A stretch of DNA of 64,000 nucleotides from Bacteroidales bacterium (GTDB lineage Bacteria > Bacteroidota > Bacteroidia > Bacteroidales > UBA932). Below are positions 27,587-35,829 of this stretch, one piece after another (positions within the stretch are counted from its first letter, which is position 1; every line of letters starts with the position of its first letter). The position numbers were made by a program, and so were the translations under genes. The stretch is taken from NCBI GenBank assembly GCA_021371955.1, contig JAJFVD010000005.1, positions 124,001 through 188,000 of the forward strand. The letters are read 5' to 3'. The notes below the pieces were generated by a model. That model searched no databases, was not told where the DNA came from, and was given only the letters and a program-made list of their open reading frames with translations.

Positions 27587-28993
27587 TTAAAAATATATAT
27601 CCCTCTGTCCTCCTTTGATTAATGAAAGGTTGCCGGATATTTTTGTTTTTAACGTATTGTTCTCAACTTCACTTACAAGTTTGCTGATTAATGCAAGCCC
27701 TTTTGCTTTGGTTTCCGGAGATGCAAAGTCTTCAAGATATTCTTTAAAGGTGAAGAGCGCATTTGGCATGCAATATTGTTTGATTAGACCAGGTTTGGCA
27801 AGGTCCATGAAATCCTGACCGACTCTTCCTTTACGGTAGCATCCTGTGCAAAACGAAGGAATAAATCCCTCATCGGCCAGCGCGGATATCATCTGGTCAA
27901 GTGTTCTGTGGTCTCCCAGTGAGAATTGACTACCGGTTTGATCTTCTTCATGTGCGTAAGATCCAGGATTTGTTCTTGATCCGGCAGAAACCTGGCTGAT
28001 ACCGTAGTGAATAAGTTCTGTTCTCATTGCATCATTCTCGCGGGTACTCAGTATTATTCCGGTATATGGCAACGCGATTCTTATGATAGCTACTATTTTC
28101 TTAAAGTCGTTATCAGATACTTTTGAAGGAATATCTGCAGCATTTGGAGCTCCCTCTGCAGGTTCAATACGTGGAACACTCACTGTGTGAGGGCCGCAGC
28201 CAAATGCTCTTTCGAGGTGGGCCGCATGCTCCATCATGGCAAGAACTTCAAAGCGATAATCAACCAGCCCAAGAAGCGCACCTATGCCAACATCGTTTAT
28301 TCCGCCTTCCATTGCTCTGTCCATTACTGTGAGGCGATATTCATAATCTCCCTTCTTTGTGTCGGCCGGGTGAAATTTGCCATATAGAAGAGGGTCATAT
28401 GTCTCCTGAAAACAAACATATGTTCCAATTTTTTCAGCTTTAAGCTTTGCGAAATCTTCTACCTCCATTGGTGCAAGTTCAACATTAATCCTGCGGATAT
28501 AGTCTCGTCCGTCGTGTTCTTTTACTGCATAGGTTGTTCGTATTGCCTCAACCATGTAGTCGGTATTGTTTAGCTTGCTCTCTCCGCAAATCAGAAGTAC
28601 TCTTTTATGTCCTTCATGAAGGAGCGTTCTTGTCTCCTGAGCAATCTCATCCATTGTCAGCACCTTTCTCTTGATAAGTTTATTATCGCGACGGAATGAA
28701 CAATAAGTACAATTATTTATACAGGCGTTTCCTGTATAAATAGGAGCGAACAATACCAGCCTTTTCCCGTAGATTTCCTCTTTTACTGTTCTTGCAGTAT
28801 CCATTATAGTATGAATATCAGCGGGATCCTGCACGCGAAGAAGTGTGGCAACCTCTTCAAGATTAAGGCCCTTAAGTTTTAATGCTTTATTAAGAATAGC
28901 ATTTACTTCACTTACATCGGGAGTTTTGCCCTCGATAAGGGAATATAACTTATCCCTGTCGATAAATACCTTGTTTCTTTCACTCTTATTCAT
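27587..28993 (-). CDS. hydG: [FeFe]-hydrogenase maturase HydG (radical SAM tyrosine lyase)
   Basis: HydG cleaves tyrosine to supply CO and cyanide for the diiron subcluster of [FeFe] hydrogenase. It is 468 residues. The radical SAM cluster is Cys91, Cys95 and Cys98 (CINNCTYC, CX3CX2C). The C-terminal cluster that marks HydG and separates it from ThiH is Cys382, Cys385 and Cys408, spaced CX2CX22C. The barrel and C-terminal FKEYLEDF region are complete. It overlaps the upstream TM1266-type gene by 8 bases. HydE, HydF and the hydrogenase itself are not in this window. Confidence 0.96.
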   Translation of the reverse strand: MNKSERNKVFIDRDKLYSLIEGKTPDVSEVNAILNKALKLKGLNLEEVATLLRVQDPADIHTIMDTARTVKEEIYGKRLVLFAPIYTGNACINNCTYCSFRRDNKLIKRKVLTMDEIAQETRTLLHEGHKRVLLICGESKLNNTDYMVEAIRTTYAVKEHDGRDYIRRINVELAPMEVEDFAKLKAEKIGTYVCFQETYDPLLYGKFHPADTKKGDYEYRLTVMDRAMEGGINDVGIGALLGLVDYRFEVLAMMEHAAHLERAFGCGPHTVSVPRIEPAEGAPNAADIPSKVSDNDFKKIVAIIRIALPYTGIILSTRENDAMRTELIHYGISQVSAGSRTNPGSYAHEEDQTGSQFSLGDHRTLDQMISALADEGFIPSFCTGCYRKGRVGQDFMDLAKPGLIKQYCMPNALFTFKEYLEDFASPETKAKGLALISKLVSEVENNTLKTKISGNLSLIKGGQRDIYF

Positions 28994-29252
28994 GATTTTC
29001 CTCCTCGGTGTATTTTGTTAATATAGATTTTACTTCAACATTTTTTAAACGTCCTATCTTCCCCGTAAGGGCACTGATAATTTCTGTTGTTCCTTCAATT
29101 ATGAGAGAAATAACATGAATATCCCTATTACGGATAGGGAGGCCCTGGCGGGCAAGAACAATACTGCTGTACTCGGTGAGTAAGGCATTGATTGCTTGAA
29201 TGGAAGCGCTGCCTTTAATTAAGATAGTGATTGTGCCGATTCTCTTCTCCAT
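28986..29252 (-). CDS. TM1266-family iron-only hydrogenase system putative regulator
   Basis: This 88-residue ACT/NikR-like ferredoxin-fold protein is of the family annotated as iron-only hydrogenase system regulator, usually found beside hydE/hydG. The pattern is visible in IGTITILIKG near the N-terminus, the RNRDIHVISLIIEGTTEIISALTGKIGRL core and VEVKSILTKY. No DNA-binding domain is seen, so 'regulator' may be a misnomer. It is translationally coupled to hydG. A 5' leader of roughly 85 bases lies between the putative promoter and its ATG. Confidence 0.85.
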   Translation of the reverse strand: MEKRIGTITILIKGSASIQAINALLTEYSSIVLARQGLPIRNRDIHVISLIIEGTTEIISALTGKIGRLKNVEVKSILTKYTEEENHE

Positions 29253-29341
29253 TAGATTCTCTTTTGGATTGGATTTATGTTTGTAACGAATTCAGGATAA
29301 CGTTGAAAAAGCATAAGCCGTTTCTCAGAAATATCCTTTTG

Positions 29342-29349
29342 CAAAAGTA
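29342..29349 (-). promoter_or_regulatory. Putative -7 element of the TM1266-hydG operon
   Basis: The minus strand reads TACTTTTG, an exact TAnnTTTG match, about 90 bases upstream of the ATG at 29252. The intervening leader shows no convincing riboswitch fold by eye. A promoter here means DUF5131 and hydG are separate units. Confidence 0.45.
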
Positions 29350-29394
29350 GAAAGAATTTTCTTAAAATGCAGAAAATTATAATATTTAATTAAC

Positions 29395-30138
29395 TTAAAG
29401 TTCTTTGAACGAGTCTGTCCTGTAATCAATACCTGCTTTCCTGGCCTGAGAAATCTGATAGCAGCGTTTAATTGTATATAATTTATTCTCTTTAAGTAAT
29501 TTTGCTCCTGTCTGGTGAAAATTAAAAGGAATCTTCTTTTCGATACATTGTCTACGGATATCAAGTATCCAGTCATAATTGCAGATTCTTGCATCAAAGC
29601 CTGACTCTCCGCTTGCAGCTACCATTTCGATTGTATTGTCCAGATATTCTGAGATATTAAGCTTTTCAAGCAAAGGCGCAGCGACAATGACTTTGTGCTT
29701 TATAGGCAATTGTTTAAAAATTGGAAGCCGATAATCGGACATAGCCTGATTTTCAACTGTGCAACCGATAATCACATTGTCATATCCATCGCCCCAATTT
29801 CCAGGCAAGCTGACTAAAAACCTATCTATTCTTTTGGTGAAGATAAAGAACTTTAAGTCGCTTCTTTTGTGAATCATATCCCATGCTTCAATTCGCCATT
29901 CATCTGTTTCTGCAAGCCAGAAATCCGAAGTAAAGCAGGTGTAAACTATGTTTCCGGAGTCAATCTTGTAGCTTTTATCCCGTTTCTGCTTTACCGGAAG
30001 ATTGAAGTTAGCCGTCTTACGCACCTCGCTACTGCTAATCATTGTTCCATACATCTCATCCTGCCTGTATACATAACAATACTTGCAGCCCGGGCTGATC
30101 TTGGTACAGCCATGCCATGGATTCCAGTTAGCAGACAT
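29395..30138 (-). CDS. DUF5131 (phage Gp37/Gp68-like) family protein
   Basis: This 247-residue protein has the family signature at the N-terminus: NWNPWHGCTKISPGCKYCYVYR, with Cys11, Cys18 and Cys21 (CX6CX2C). Further conserved parts are NIVYTCFTSDFW, FIFTKRIDRF, VIIGCTVENQ and AASGESG. The family is found in phages and bacterial genomes and has no established function. Its Cys cluster and apparent TIM-barrel pattern recall radical SAM enzymes, but the spacing differs from CX3CX2C. It begins 1 base after mnmE, in the rlmD-mnmE run of RNA-modification genes, so a nucleic-acid modification role is plausible but unproven. Confidence 0.85.
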   Translation of the reverse strand: MSANWNPWHGCTKISPGCKYCYVYRQDEMYGTMISSSEVRKTANFNLPVKQKRDKSYKIDSGNIVYTCFTSDFWLAETDEWRIEAWDMIHKRSDLKFFIFTKRIDRFLVSLPGNWGDGYDNVIIGCTVENQAMSDYRLPIFKQLPIKHKVIVAAPLLEKLNISEYLDNTIEMVAASGESGFDARICNYDWILDIRRQCIEKKIPFNFHQTGAKLLKENKLYTIKRCYQISQARKAGIDYRTDSFKEL

Positions 30139-30139
30139 T

Positions 30140-31570
30140 TTATTTACCTATGCAGAATTTGCTGAAAATGTTCCCCAAAAGCTCTTCAGTATTAATTTCT
30201 CCAACTATTTCTCCAATATGGAAAAGAGCCTCGCGTATATCCTGTGTAAGAAGGTCTGTAGGAACAGATTGATCCAACCCATCATTAACCCTTAAAAGAG
30301 CGTCCATGGTGTCCGAAAGTGCCTGATAATGCCTTATGTTTGTCACAAGAGTCGTGTCTGTTCCAATAGAAACATTCTTTTGAGCATTGGACAATATGTC
30401 TTTCAGTTCATCCATATGCGTCATCCTCTTTGCAGAAACAGGCAAAAGGGAGTAAAGAGCCAGATTAAGTTTGCCGGCTTCGCTCTTTACAGATGACATC
30501 ATCTCTTTTATTGCTTTTTCGGAATAATTTAAATCTACTTTGTTTATTAAAACGACTACTTTCTGAAAAGAAGGGTCAATATTTGATTTTAACTGTATCA
30601 GACTCTCTTCGAATCCGTCAGGTCTCTCAGCGTCAAGCAATAAAATAACGATTGAAGCCGATTTAATTTTTTCAAAGGTTCTCTCAATACCGATAATCTC
30701 GATAGCTTCTTTCGTCTGGCGTATCCCGGCAGTGTCAATAAACCTGAATGCTACTCCGTTTATATTAATAACATCCTCAATAAAGTCTCTGGTTGTACCG
30801 TGAATTTCCGAAACAATAGCTCTCTCTTCGCCTAAAATAGCATTGAGAAGGGTGCTTTTTCCAGTATTTGTCGCACCCACAATTGCTACTGGTACACCAT
30901 TTTTAATGACGTTACCTAATTTAAAAGATTCGATAAGGCCGGAAATATGTGATTCAACTTTTTCCAACAACTCTTTTAACCTTGACCTATCGGCAAATTC
31001 TACATCTTCTTCGCTAAAGTCCAGTTCCAGTTCCATTAGCGAAACAATATCAAGCAGGGACTGCCTCATAACAGAAAGTTCTTTGGAAAATCCGCCCTTC
31101 ATTTGCTGAATTGCAATGCGATGCGAAGCAAGCGTTTCGGAAGATATAAGGTCTGCAACAGCTTCTGCCTGTGCGAGGTCCATTTTTCCATTAAGAAAAG
31201 CCCTTTGAGAGAATTCACCCGGTCTTGCCATTCTTAAACCTTTTGACAGCAAAAGAAAAATTATCTCCTGCTGAATATATATTGAACCATGGCAAGAAAT
31301 CTCGACTGAATCTTCTCCTGTATATGAGTGTGGTGCCCGAAACAATGAGACAACAACCTCATCCAGAAGCTCATTTTCTTTATAAATTGCCCCGAATCTT
31401 AAATTGTGACTTTTAGTATCGCTAAAAGTGACGCCTTTATATGGCTTAAATATAGAACTTACTACGTCAATTGAGTCAGGACCGCTTACTCTTATTACTG
31501 CAATTGCGCTGCTGCCGTGAACGGTAGCTTGTGCACAAATAGTATCAGAAGTATTTAGATATCCTTCCAT
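30140..31570 (-). CDS. mnmE: tRNA modification GTPase MnmE
   Basis: With MnmG it installs the 5-(carboxymethyl)aminomethyl group on wobble U34 of tRNAs. It is 476 residues. The N-terminal tetrahydrofolate-binding domain (about 1-120) has DTICAQATVHGSSAIAVIRVSG; then come a helical domain and an inserted G domain (about 225-385). The P loop is GATNTGKST, then DTAGIR (G3) and NKVDL (G4). The C-terminus ends FCIGK, the invariant CIGK motif that supplies the catalytic Cys. It is 2 bases after rlmD and 1 before DUF5131. Confidence 0.97.
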   Translation of the reverse strand: MEGYLNTSDTICAQATVHGSSAIAVIRVSGPDSIDVVSSIFKPYKGVTFSDTKSHNLRFGAIYKENELLDEVVVSLFRAPHSYTGEDSVEISCHGSIYIQQEIIFLLLSKGLRMARPGEFSQRAFLNGKMDLAQAEAVADLISSETLASHRIAIQQMKGGFSKELSVMRQSLLDIVSLMELELDFSEEDVEFADRSRLKELLEKVESHISGLIESFKLGNVIKNGVPVAIVGATNTGKSTLLNAILGEERAIVSEIHGTTRDFIEDVININGVAFRFIDTAGIRQTKEAIEIIGIERTFEKIKSASIVILLLDAERPDGFEESLIQLKSNIDPSFQKVVVLINKVDLNYSEKAIKEMMSSVKSEAGKLNLALYSLLPVSAKRMTHMDELKDILSNAQKNVSIGTDTTLVTNIRHYQALSDTMDALLRVNDGLDQSVPTDLLTQDIREALFHIGEIVGEINTEELLGNIFSKFCIGK

Positions 31571-31572
31571 AA

Positions 31573-32985
31573 TTAATGCTTTTTAATTTCCATTAAAACC
31601 ACATTTTCCAAATGGTGAGTATGAGGAAACATGTCAACAGGCTGAACTCTGGTTATTTCATATTTGTCGCACATTGCCGCGATGTCTCTTGCCTGTGTTG
31701 CCGGATTGCAGCTGACATATACTATTTTATCAGGCTCAGCTTCAACAATAACTTTAGCTACATCAGGGTGTATACCGGCCCTTGGGGGATCTAGTATTAT
31801 TACGTTTGGCTTGCCTTGAACGGCAATAAATTCAGGTGTAAGAATGTCCTTCATGTCGCCGGCAAAAAAACTGCAGTTTTCTATTCCGTTTTCTTTAGCA
31901 TTGATAAAGGCATCTTCTATTGCTTCAGGAACATACTCTACCCCTACAACTTTTTTGGCAAGAGAGGAGAGAAAGAGTGCAATTGTACCGGTTCCTGTAT
32001 AAAGGTCATAAAGAATCTCATTGCCGGAAAGAGCTGCAAATTCTCTTACAACAGAGTACAGGCGGTATGCCTGTTCGGAATTGGTCTGGTAAAAAGATTT
32101 AGGGCCGATTTTGAATCTCAGGTTTTCCATCTTTTCGTATATGGAATCATTTCCTGAGTATAAATGAACAGGGAGATCCGAGATAGTATCGTTCTTCTTG
32201 CTGTTTATTACATAATTAAGAGATGTAATCTGCGGAAAGTTCTTAATAATTTCATCAAGCAGTCTTACTCTCAATTCTTTGTCTTCGTATGCGAAAACAA
32301 CAATCAGCATCACTTCCGATGTAGAAGAAGTCCGGATTACAATAGTCCTAAGGAATCCGGTCTGTTCCCGCAAGTCGAAGAAAGGGTAGTCATGTTTAAC
32401 TGCAAAATCCTTAATAAACAGGCGTATGCTGTTTGATGGCTCTTCCTGCAGATAGCATTTTTCAATGTCAAGAACCTTATCAAAATAGCCGGAGATATGG
32501 AACCCAAGACCCAAAACATCTTTATCGGAAAGGTTCACCATTTCATCCTTAGATTCTATCCATCTTTTTTTTGAAAAGGTATATTCCAGTTTATTGCGGT
32601 AAAATTCAGTCTTTTCCGAACCGAGGATTGGGCTTATAGCAGGCAGTTCAAGCTTTCCGATTCTTGTGAGCTGATCTACAACCTGTTGCTCTTTAAATTT
32701 TAGTTGTAAAGGGTAGGGAAGGGGCTGCCATTTACACCCGCCACAAGTGCCGTAATGGCTGCAAAATGGTGTTTTTCTGTCGGGAGAGGGGGTTGTTATA
32801 CTAAGAACATTGCCTTCCATATACCCGCTTTTTTTTCTTGTTACAAGAATATTGACAATATCTCCCGGTATTGCGAAAGGGACGAAAAGAACCTTTCCGT
32901 TTATATGCGCAATAGCTTTGCCTTCTGCGGCAATAGCCTCAATTTTAACATTTTCTAAAACTTCTCGCTCTTTTCTTCTCATCAC
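31573..32985 (-). CDS. rlmD: 23S rRNA (uracil-C5)-methyltransferase RlmD family
   Basis: This SAM-dependent enzyme methylates a uracil in 23S rRNA (U1939 in E. coli); it is of the TrmA/RumA family and is 470 residues long. Order: TRAM domain (about 8-65), a [4Fe-4S] motif CSHYGTCGGCKW (CX5CX2C, with a later fourth Cys), a central domain, and a Rossmann methyltransferase. Key motifs are YDLYTGTGTIALFL (SAM), ILDPPRAG, and the nucleophile in VSCNPATQARD. RlmD versus RlmCD cannot be settled by eye. First of the rlmD-mnmE-DUF5131 run; a TAATTTCG box on the minus strand (33009-33002) may be its promoter. Confidence 0.93.
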   Translation of the reverse strand: MMRRKEREVLENVKIEAIAAEGKAIAHINGKVLFVPFAIPGDIVNILVTRKKSGYMEGNVLSITTPSPDRKTPFCSHYGTCGGCKWQPLPYPLQLKFKEQQVVDQLTRIGKLELPAISPILGSEKTEFYRNKLEYTFSKKRWIESKDEMVNLSDKDVLGLGFHISGYFDKVLDIEKCYLQEEPSNSIRLFIKDFAVKHDYPFFDLREQTGFLRTIVIRTSSTSEVMLIVVFAYEDKELRVRLLDEIIKNFPQITSLNYVINSKKNDTISDLPVHLYSGNDSIYEKMENLRFKIGPKSFYQTNSEQAYRLYSVVREFAALSGNEILYDLYTGTGTIALFLSSLAKKVVGVEYVPEAIEDAFINAKENGIENCSFFAGDMKDILTPEFIAVQGKPNVIILDPPRAGIHPDVAKVIVEAEPDKIVYVSCNPATQARDIAAMCDKYEITRVQPVDMFPHTHHLENVVLMEIKKH

Positions 32986-33101
32986 ATTTATTATTGTGCT
33001 GCGAAATTAGCTTTTTTCTGCCTATTACATTATTCTGTCCGTGATTTTTATTAAATTCGCACAGATATAATTTCCTTAATTATTTATAACACTTTCAGGT
33101 T

Positions 33102-34340
33102 ATGAAAACAATTGTCAGACTTCTTTTTGTGTCAATGCTTCTTTTAAGCAGTACACTCGGAGCTCAGGAATTTTTCTCTATCACCGGAAGAGTTCAGGAT
33201 GCAGCAACTAAGAAGAACCTTAGTTTCGCCTCGATTCAGCTACTGACGACAAATATCAGCAATGTGTCAAATTCGGAGGGTATTTTTGTACTCAAGATAC
33301 CTAATCACACAAAGGCTGATACTGTATTTATCTCATATCTGGGATATAAATCTCAGAAAATTCCACTTAAATCGTTTGAAAACCCAAGTTTAATAATTCG
33401 TCTTAATCCTTCTGAGATTAACCTTAAACCAATTACGATAAGGCCACAGGACGCTCTGTTATTAATGAAACTTTCTCTGAACAGGGTAATAAAAAATTAT
33501 TCCCTGCAACCTCAGCAGATGACAGCTTTTTATAGGGAGATGATAAAAAAGGGAAGTTCTTATGTTTCAATAAATGAGGCTGTTCTGGATGTAAATAAAG
33601 CTCCTTATTATGGTTATAGAGCAGATCTGCTTGGAGTATATAAAGCAAGGGGAAACTACGATGCGAACCGAGTTGATACTCTGCTTGTTAAATTCCAGGG
33701 TGGTCCCAATTCCGCTTTGGAAATTGACGTAGTGAAGGATCCTTTTCTGGGAGTTGATCCGACAATTTTAGAGTCCGTTTATGCATTTCGTTTTGGAACT
33801 CCGGTAACGATTGATAATAAGTTCTTTTATGTAATAGAATTTGATGAAAGAGAAAAGCAGGAGGAGATATTTTTCAGAGGTAAAGTATATATTGAATCGG
33901 AGTCCATGGCTATTGCCAGAGTAGAATTTTCTATGAACGTGGAGGATAGGGATAATGCAAACTCATATTTTGTTAAAAGAAAACCGTCAAATTTGAAGAT
34001 GGATGTTATTTCTGCCTCATATCTTGTAAATTACAAAGAGATTCAGGGGAGATGGTATTTTGATTATTCAAGGACAGAAGTTAAGTTTATTGCCAAGTGG
34101 GCAAAGAAATGGTTTAAAAACAACTATACTATAACTTCAGAACTTGCAGTTACAGATATTTCAAATACAGAAAGAAAAATTGAAGCAGAAAGCAGAATCC
34201 GGCCAAAAGATATTATTTCTAATAAAGTGAAGGATTTCACCGATGAAAATTTCTGGGGAAGTTATAATATAATTGAACCGGATGAATCTATTGAAAATGT
34301 GATATCTCGGATTATCAGACAGCTTAAGAAAAGAGATTAA
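33102..34340 (+). CDS. Exported protein with carboxypeptidase-regulatory-like (CarbopepD_reg_2) domain
   Basis: This 412-residue protein has a signal peptide (MKTIVRLLFVSMLLLSSTLGAQ). A CarbopepD_reg_2-like beta-sandwich follows (about 25-110: SITGRVQDAATKKNLSFASIQL, ISYLGYKSQKI). The C-terminal 280 residues look like the DUF5686-related region of Bacteroidota surface proteins (MTAFYREMIKKGSSYVSINEAVLDV). There is no barrel-terminating aromatic residue and no TonB plug, so it is not a SusC homologue; likely a periplasmic or outer-membrane-associated protein of unknown role. Monocistronic, divergent from rlmD and followed by a hairpin. Confidence 0.8.
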   Translation: MKTIVRLLFVSMLLLSSTLGAQEFFSITGRVQDAATKKNLSFASIQLLTTNISNVSNSEGIFVLKIPNHTKADTVFISYLGYKSQKIPLKSFENPSLIIRLNPSEINLKPITIRPQDALLLMKLSLNRVIKNYSLQPQQMTAFYREMIKKGSSYVSINEAVLDVNKAPYYGYRADLLGVYKARGNYDANRVDTLLVKFQGGPNSALEIDVVKDPFLGVDPTILESVYAFRFGTPVTIDNKFFYVIEFDEREKQEEIFFRGKVYIESESMAIARVEFSMNVEDRDNANSYFVKRKPSNLKMDVISASYLVNYKEIQGRWYFDYSRTEVKFIAKWAKKWFKNNYTITSELAVTDISNTERKIEAESRIRPKDIISNKVKDFTDENFWGSYNIIEPDESIENVISRIIRQLKKRD

Positions 34341-34387
34341 TAGAATTAGACCTTAGTTATACAATTTATATTATGTTAAATAGCATT

Positions 34388-34430
34388 GAGGCGAGATAAA
34401 GGCTTCCCCTTTTTTACGCCTCTTTGTTTT
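34388..34430 (+). terminator. Candidate terminator hairpin between the exported-protein gene and rarA
   Basis: Arms GAGGCG (34388-34393) and CGCCTC (34417-34422), with a further inner AAAGG/CCTTT pairing, are followed by TTTGTTTT. It ends only 11 bases before the rarA ATG. It may terminate the upstream gene or act as a leader structure for rarA. Confidence 0.55.
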
Positions 34431-34441
34431 AAAATGTCACA

Positions 34442-35755
34442 ATGAAGAGTTCAGTTGAAATTTCAGAAGGTATATCACTAAACATTCCTCCTCTACCGGA
34501 AAGGTTACGGCCAAAAAATCTGGACGAATATGTCGGCCAGGAACATCTTGTCGGTAAAAATTCTGTTTTAAGGCAAATGATTGAAAATGGAAATATATCT
34601 TCATTTATTATGTGGGGGCCTCCTGGTGTCGGAAAAACAACTCTTGCTAGAATTATTTCCGCAAAACTAGATAGGCCTTTCTATACCCTTTCAGCTGTTA
34701 GTGCCGGTGTCAAGGATGTGAGGGAGATTATTGAAAAATCTAGATCGTCTTCAATTTTCAGTAAGGGAAAACCTATTTTGTTTATAGATGAAATTCATCG
34801 TTTCAGCAAATCTCAGCAAGATGCCCTTCTTGGAGCGGTTGAAGATGGAACGATAGTTCTTATTGGTGCAACCACGGAAAACCCCTCTTTTGAAGTTATT
34901 ACCCCCCTACTCTCACGTTGTCAGGTATATATCCTCAAATCGCTTGAAATAGAGCACCTTGAGAGGTTACTGCAAAAAGCTTTAAAGGAAGATAAATACA
35001 TTAAGGAAAAAAACATTACAGTTAAAGAGCGTGAAGCTCTGTTTAGATTTTCAGGCGGAGATGCAAGGAAGCTGCTGAATATTATAGAACTGTTAGTATC
35101 CGGTAGTGCAAAAAACAATCGCTATATAATAGACAATAAGACAGTTACAGATAAACTTCAGGAAAACATTGCCATTTATGACAAAAACGGAGAGCAACAT
35201 TATGATATAATTTCGGCATTTATCAAGAGCATGAGGGGGTCGGATCCAAACGGTGCAGTATATTGGCTTGCAAGGATGATTGCGGGAGGAGAAGATCCTC
35301 TGTTTATTGCCAGAAGAATGGTAATTCTTGCTTCTGAAGATATCGGTCTGGCAAATCCCAATGCTTTTTTGCTTGCAAACTCGTGCTTTGATGCTGTAAA
35401 TAAAATAGGAATGCCGGAATCAAGAATCATTCTCTCTCAGACGGCAATCTATCTTGCGACTTCGCCAAAAAGCAACTCTGCTTATATTGCAATCAATTCT
35501 GCACTGGAAGAAGTGAACAAAAGCGGCAATTTGTCTGTTCCATTACATTTAAGAAATGCCCCTACAAAATTAATGAAAGAGTTGGGTTATGGCAATGAGT
35601 ACAAATATGCACACTCATATTCCGGAAATTTCACAGACTTGCAGTTTTTGCCGGACGAGATTTCTGATATAAAATTTTATGACCCCGGTAACAATGCTAA
35701 AGAGAGCGACATAAGGAAACGCCTCTTGTCAATGTGGAAAAAGTATAACTACTGA
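34442..35755 (+). CDS. rarA: Replication-associated recombination protein A (RarA/MgsA AAA+ ATPase)
   Basis: RarA is a clamp-loader-like AAA+ ATPase that acts at stalled forks. It is 437 residues. Motifs: RLRPKNLDEYVGQEHLVG (N-terminal linker), Walker A GPPGVGKTT, Walker B LFIDEIHRF, sensor 1 GATTENPSFEV and the arginine-finger region LLSRCQVY. A C-terminal oligomerisation domain follows (MRGSDPNGAVYWLARMIAGGEDP). About 17 residues precede the usual family start; no other start codon lies between, so I keep the ATG at 34442. Monocistronic in appearance. Confidence 0.96.
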   Translation: MKSSVEISEGISLNIPPLPERLRPKNLDEYVGQEHLVGKNSVLRQMIENGNISSFIMWGPPGVGKTTLARIISAKLDRPFYTLSAVSAGVKDVREIIEKSRSSSIFSKGKPILFIDEIHRFSKSQQDALLGAVEDGTIVLIGATTENPSFEVITPLLSRCQVYILKSLEIEHLERLLQKALKEDKYIKEKNITVKEREALFRFSGGDARKLLNIIELLVSGSAKNNRYIIDNKTVTDKLQENIAIYDKNGEQHYDIISAFIKSMRGSDPNGAVYWLARMIAGGEDPLFIARRMVILASEDIGLANPNAFLLANSCFDAVNKIGMPESRIILSQTAIYLATSPKSNSAYIAINSALEEVNKSGNLSVPLHLRNAPTKLMKELGYGNEYKYAHSYSGNFTDLQFLPDEISDIKFYDPGNNAKESDIRKRLLSMWKKYNY

Positions 35756-35769
35756 TTAATTTTTTTGAC

Positions 35770-35777
35770 TAATTTTG
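35770..35777 (+). promoter_or_regulatory. Putative -7 element of the NagB-like/PIG-L gene
   Basis: TAATTTTG is an exact TAnnTTTG match, 52 bases upstream of the ATG at 35830 and 15 after the rarA stop. No -33 partner is seen at the usual distance. Confidence 0.45.
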
Positions 35778-35829
35778 CGGCATTATTTATACTGAATATA
35801 GGTTATCAAAAATTATAAATTATTACATT

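Noticed and set aside
27587-28993. ThiH (thiamine tyrosine lyase) as an alternative name for hydG
   Set aside because: The C-terminal CX2CX22C cluster motif and the TM1266-type neighbour mark HydG; no thi gene is present.
29325-29597. A 90-codon minus-strand frame overlapping the 3' end of the DUF5131 gene
   Set aside because: It is out of frame with the conserved DUF5131 product and shows no recognisable domain.
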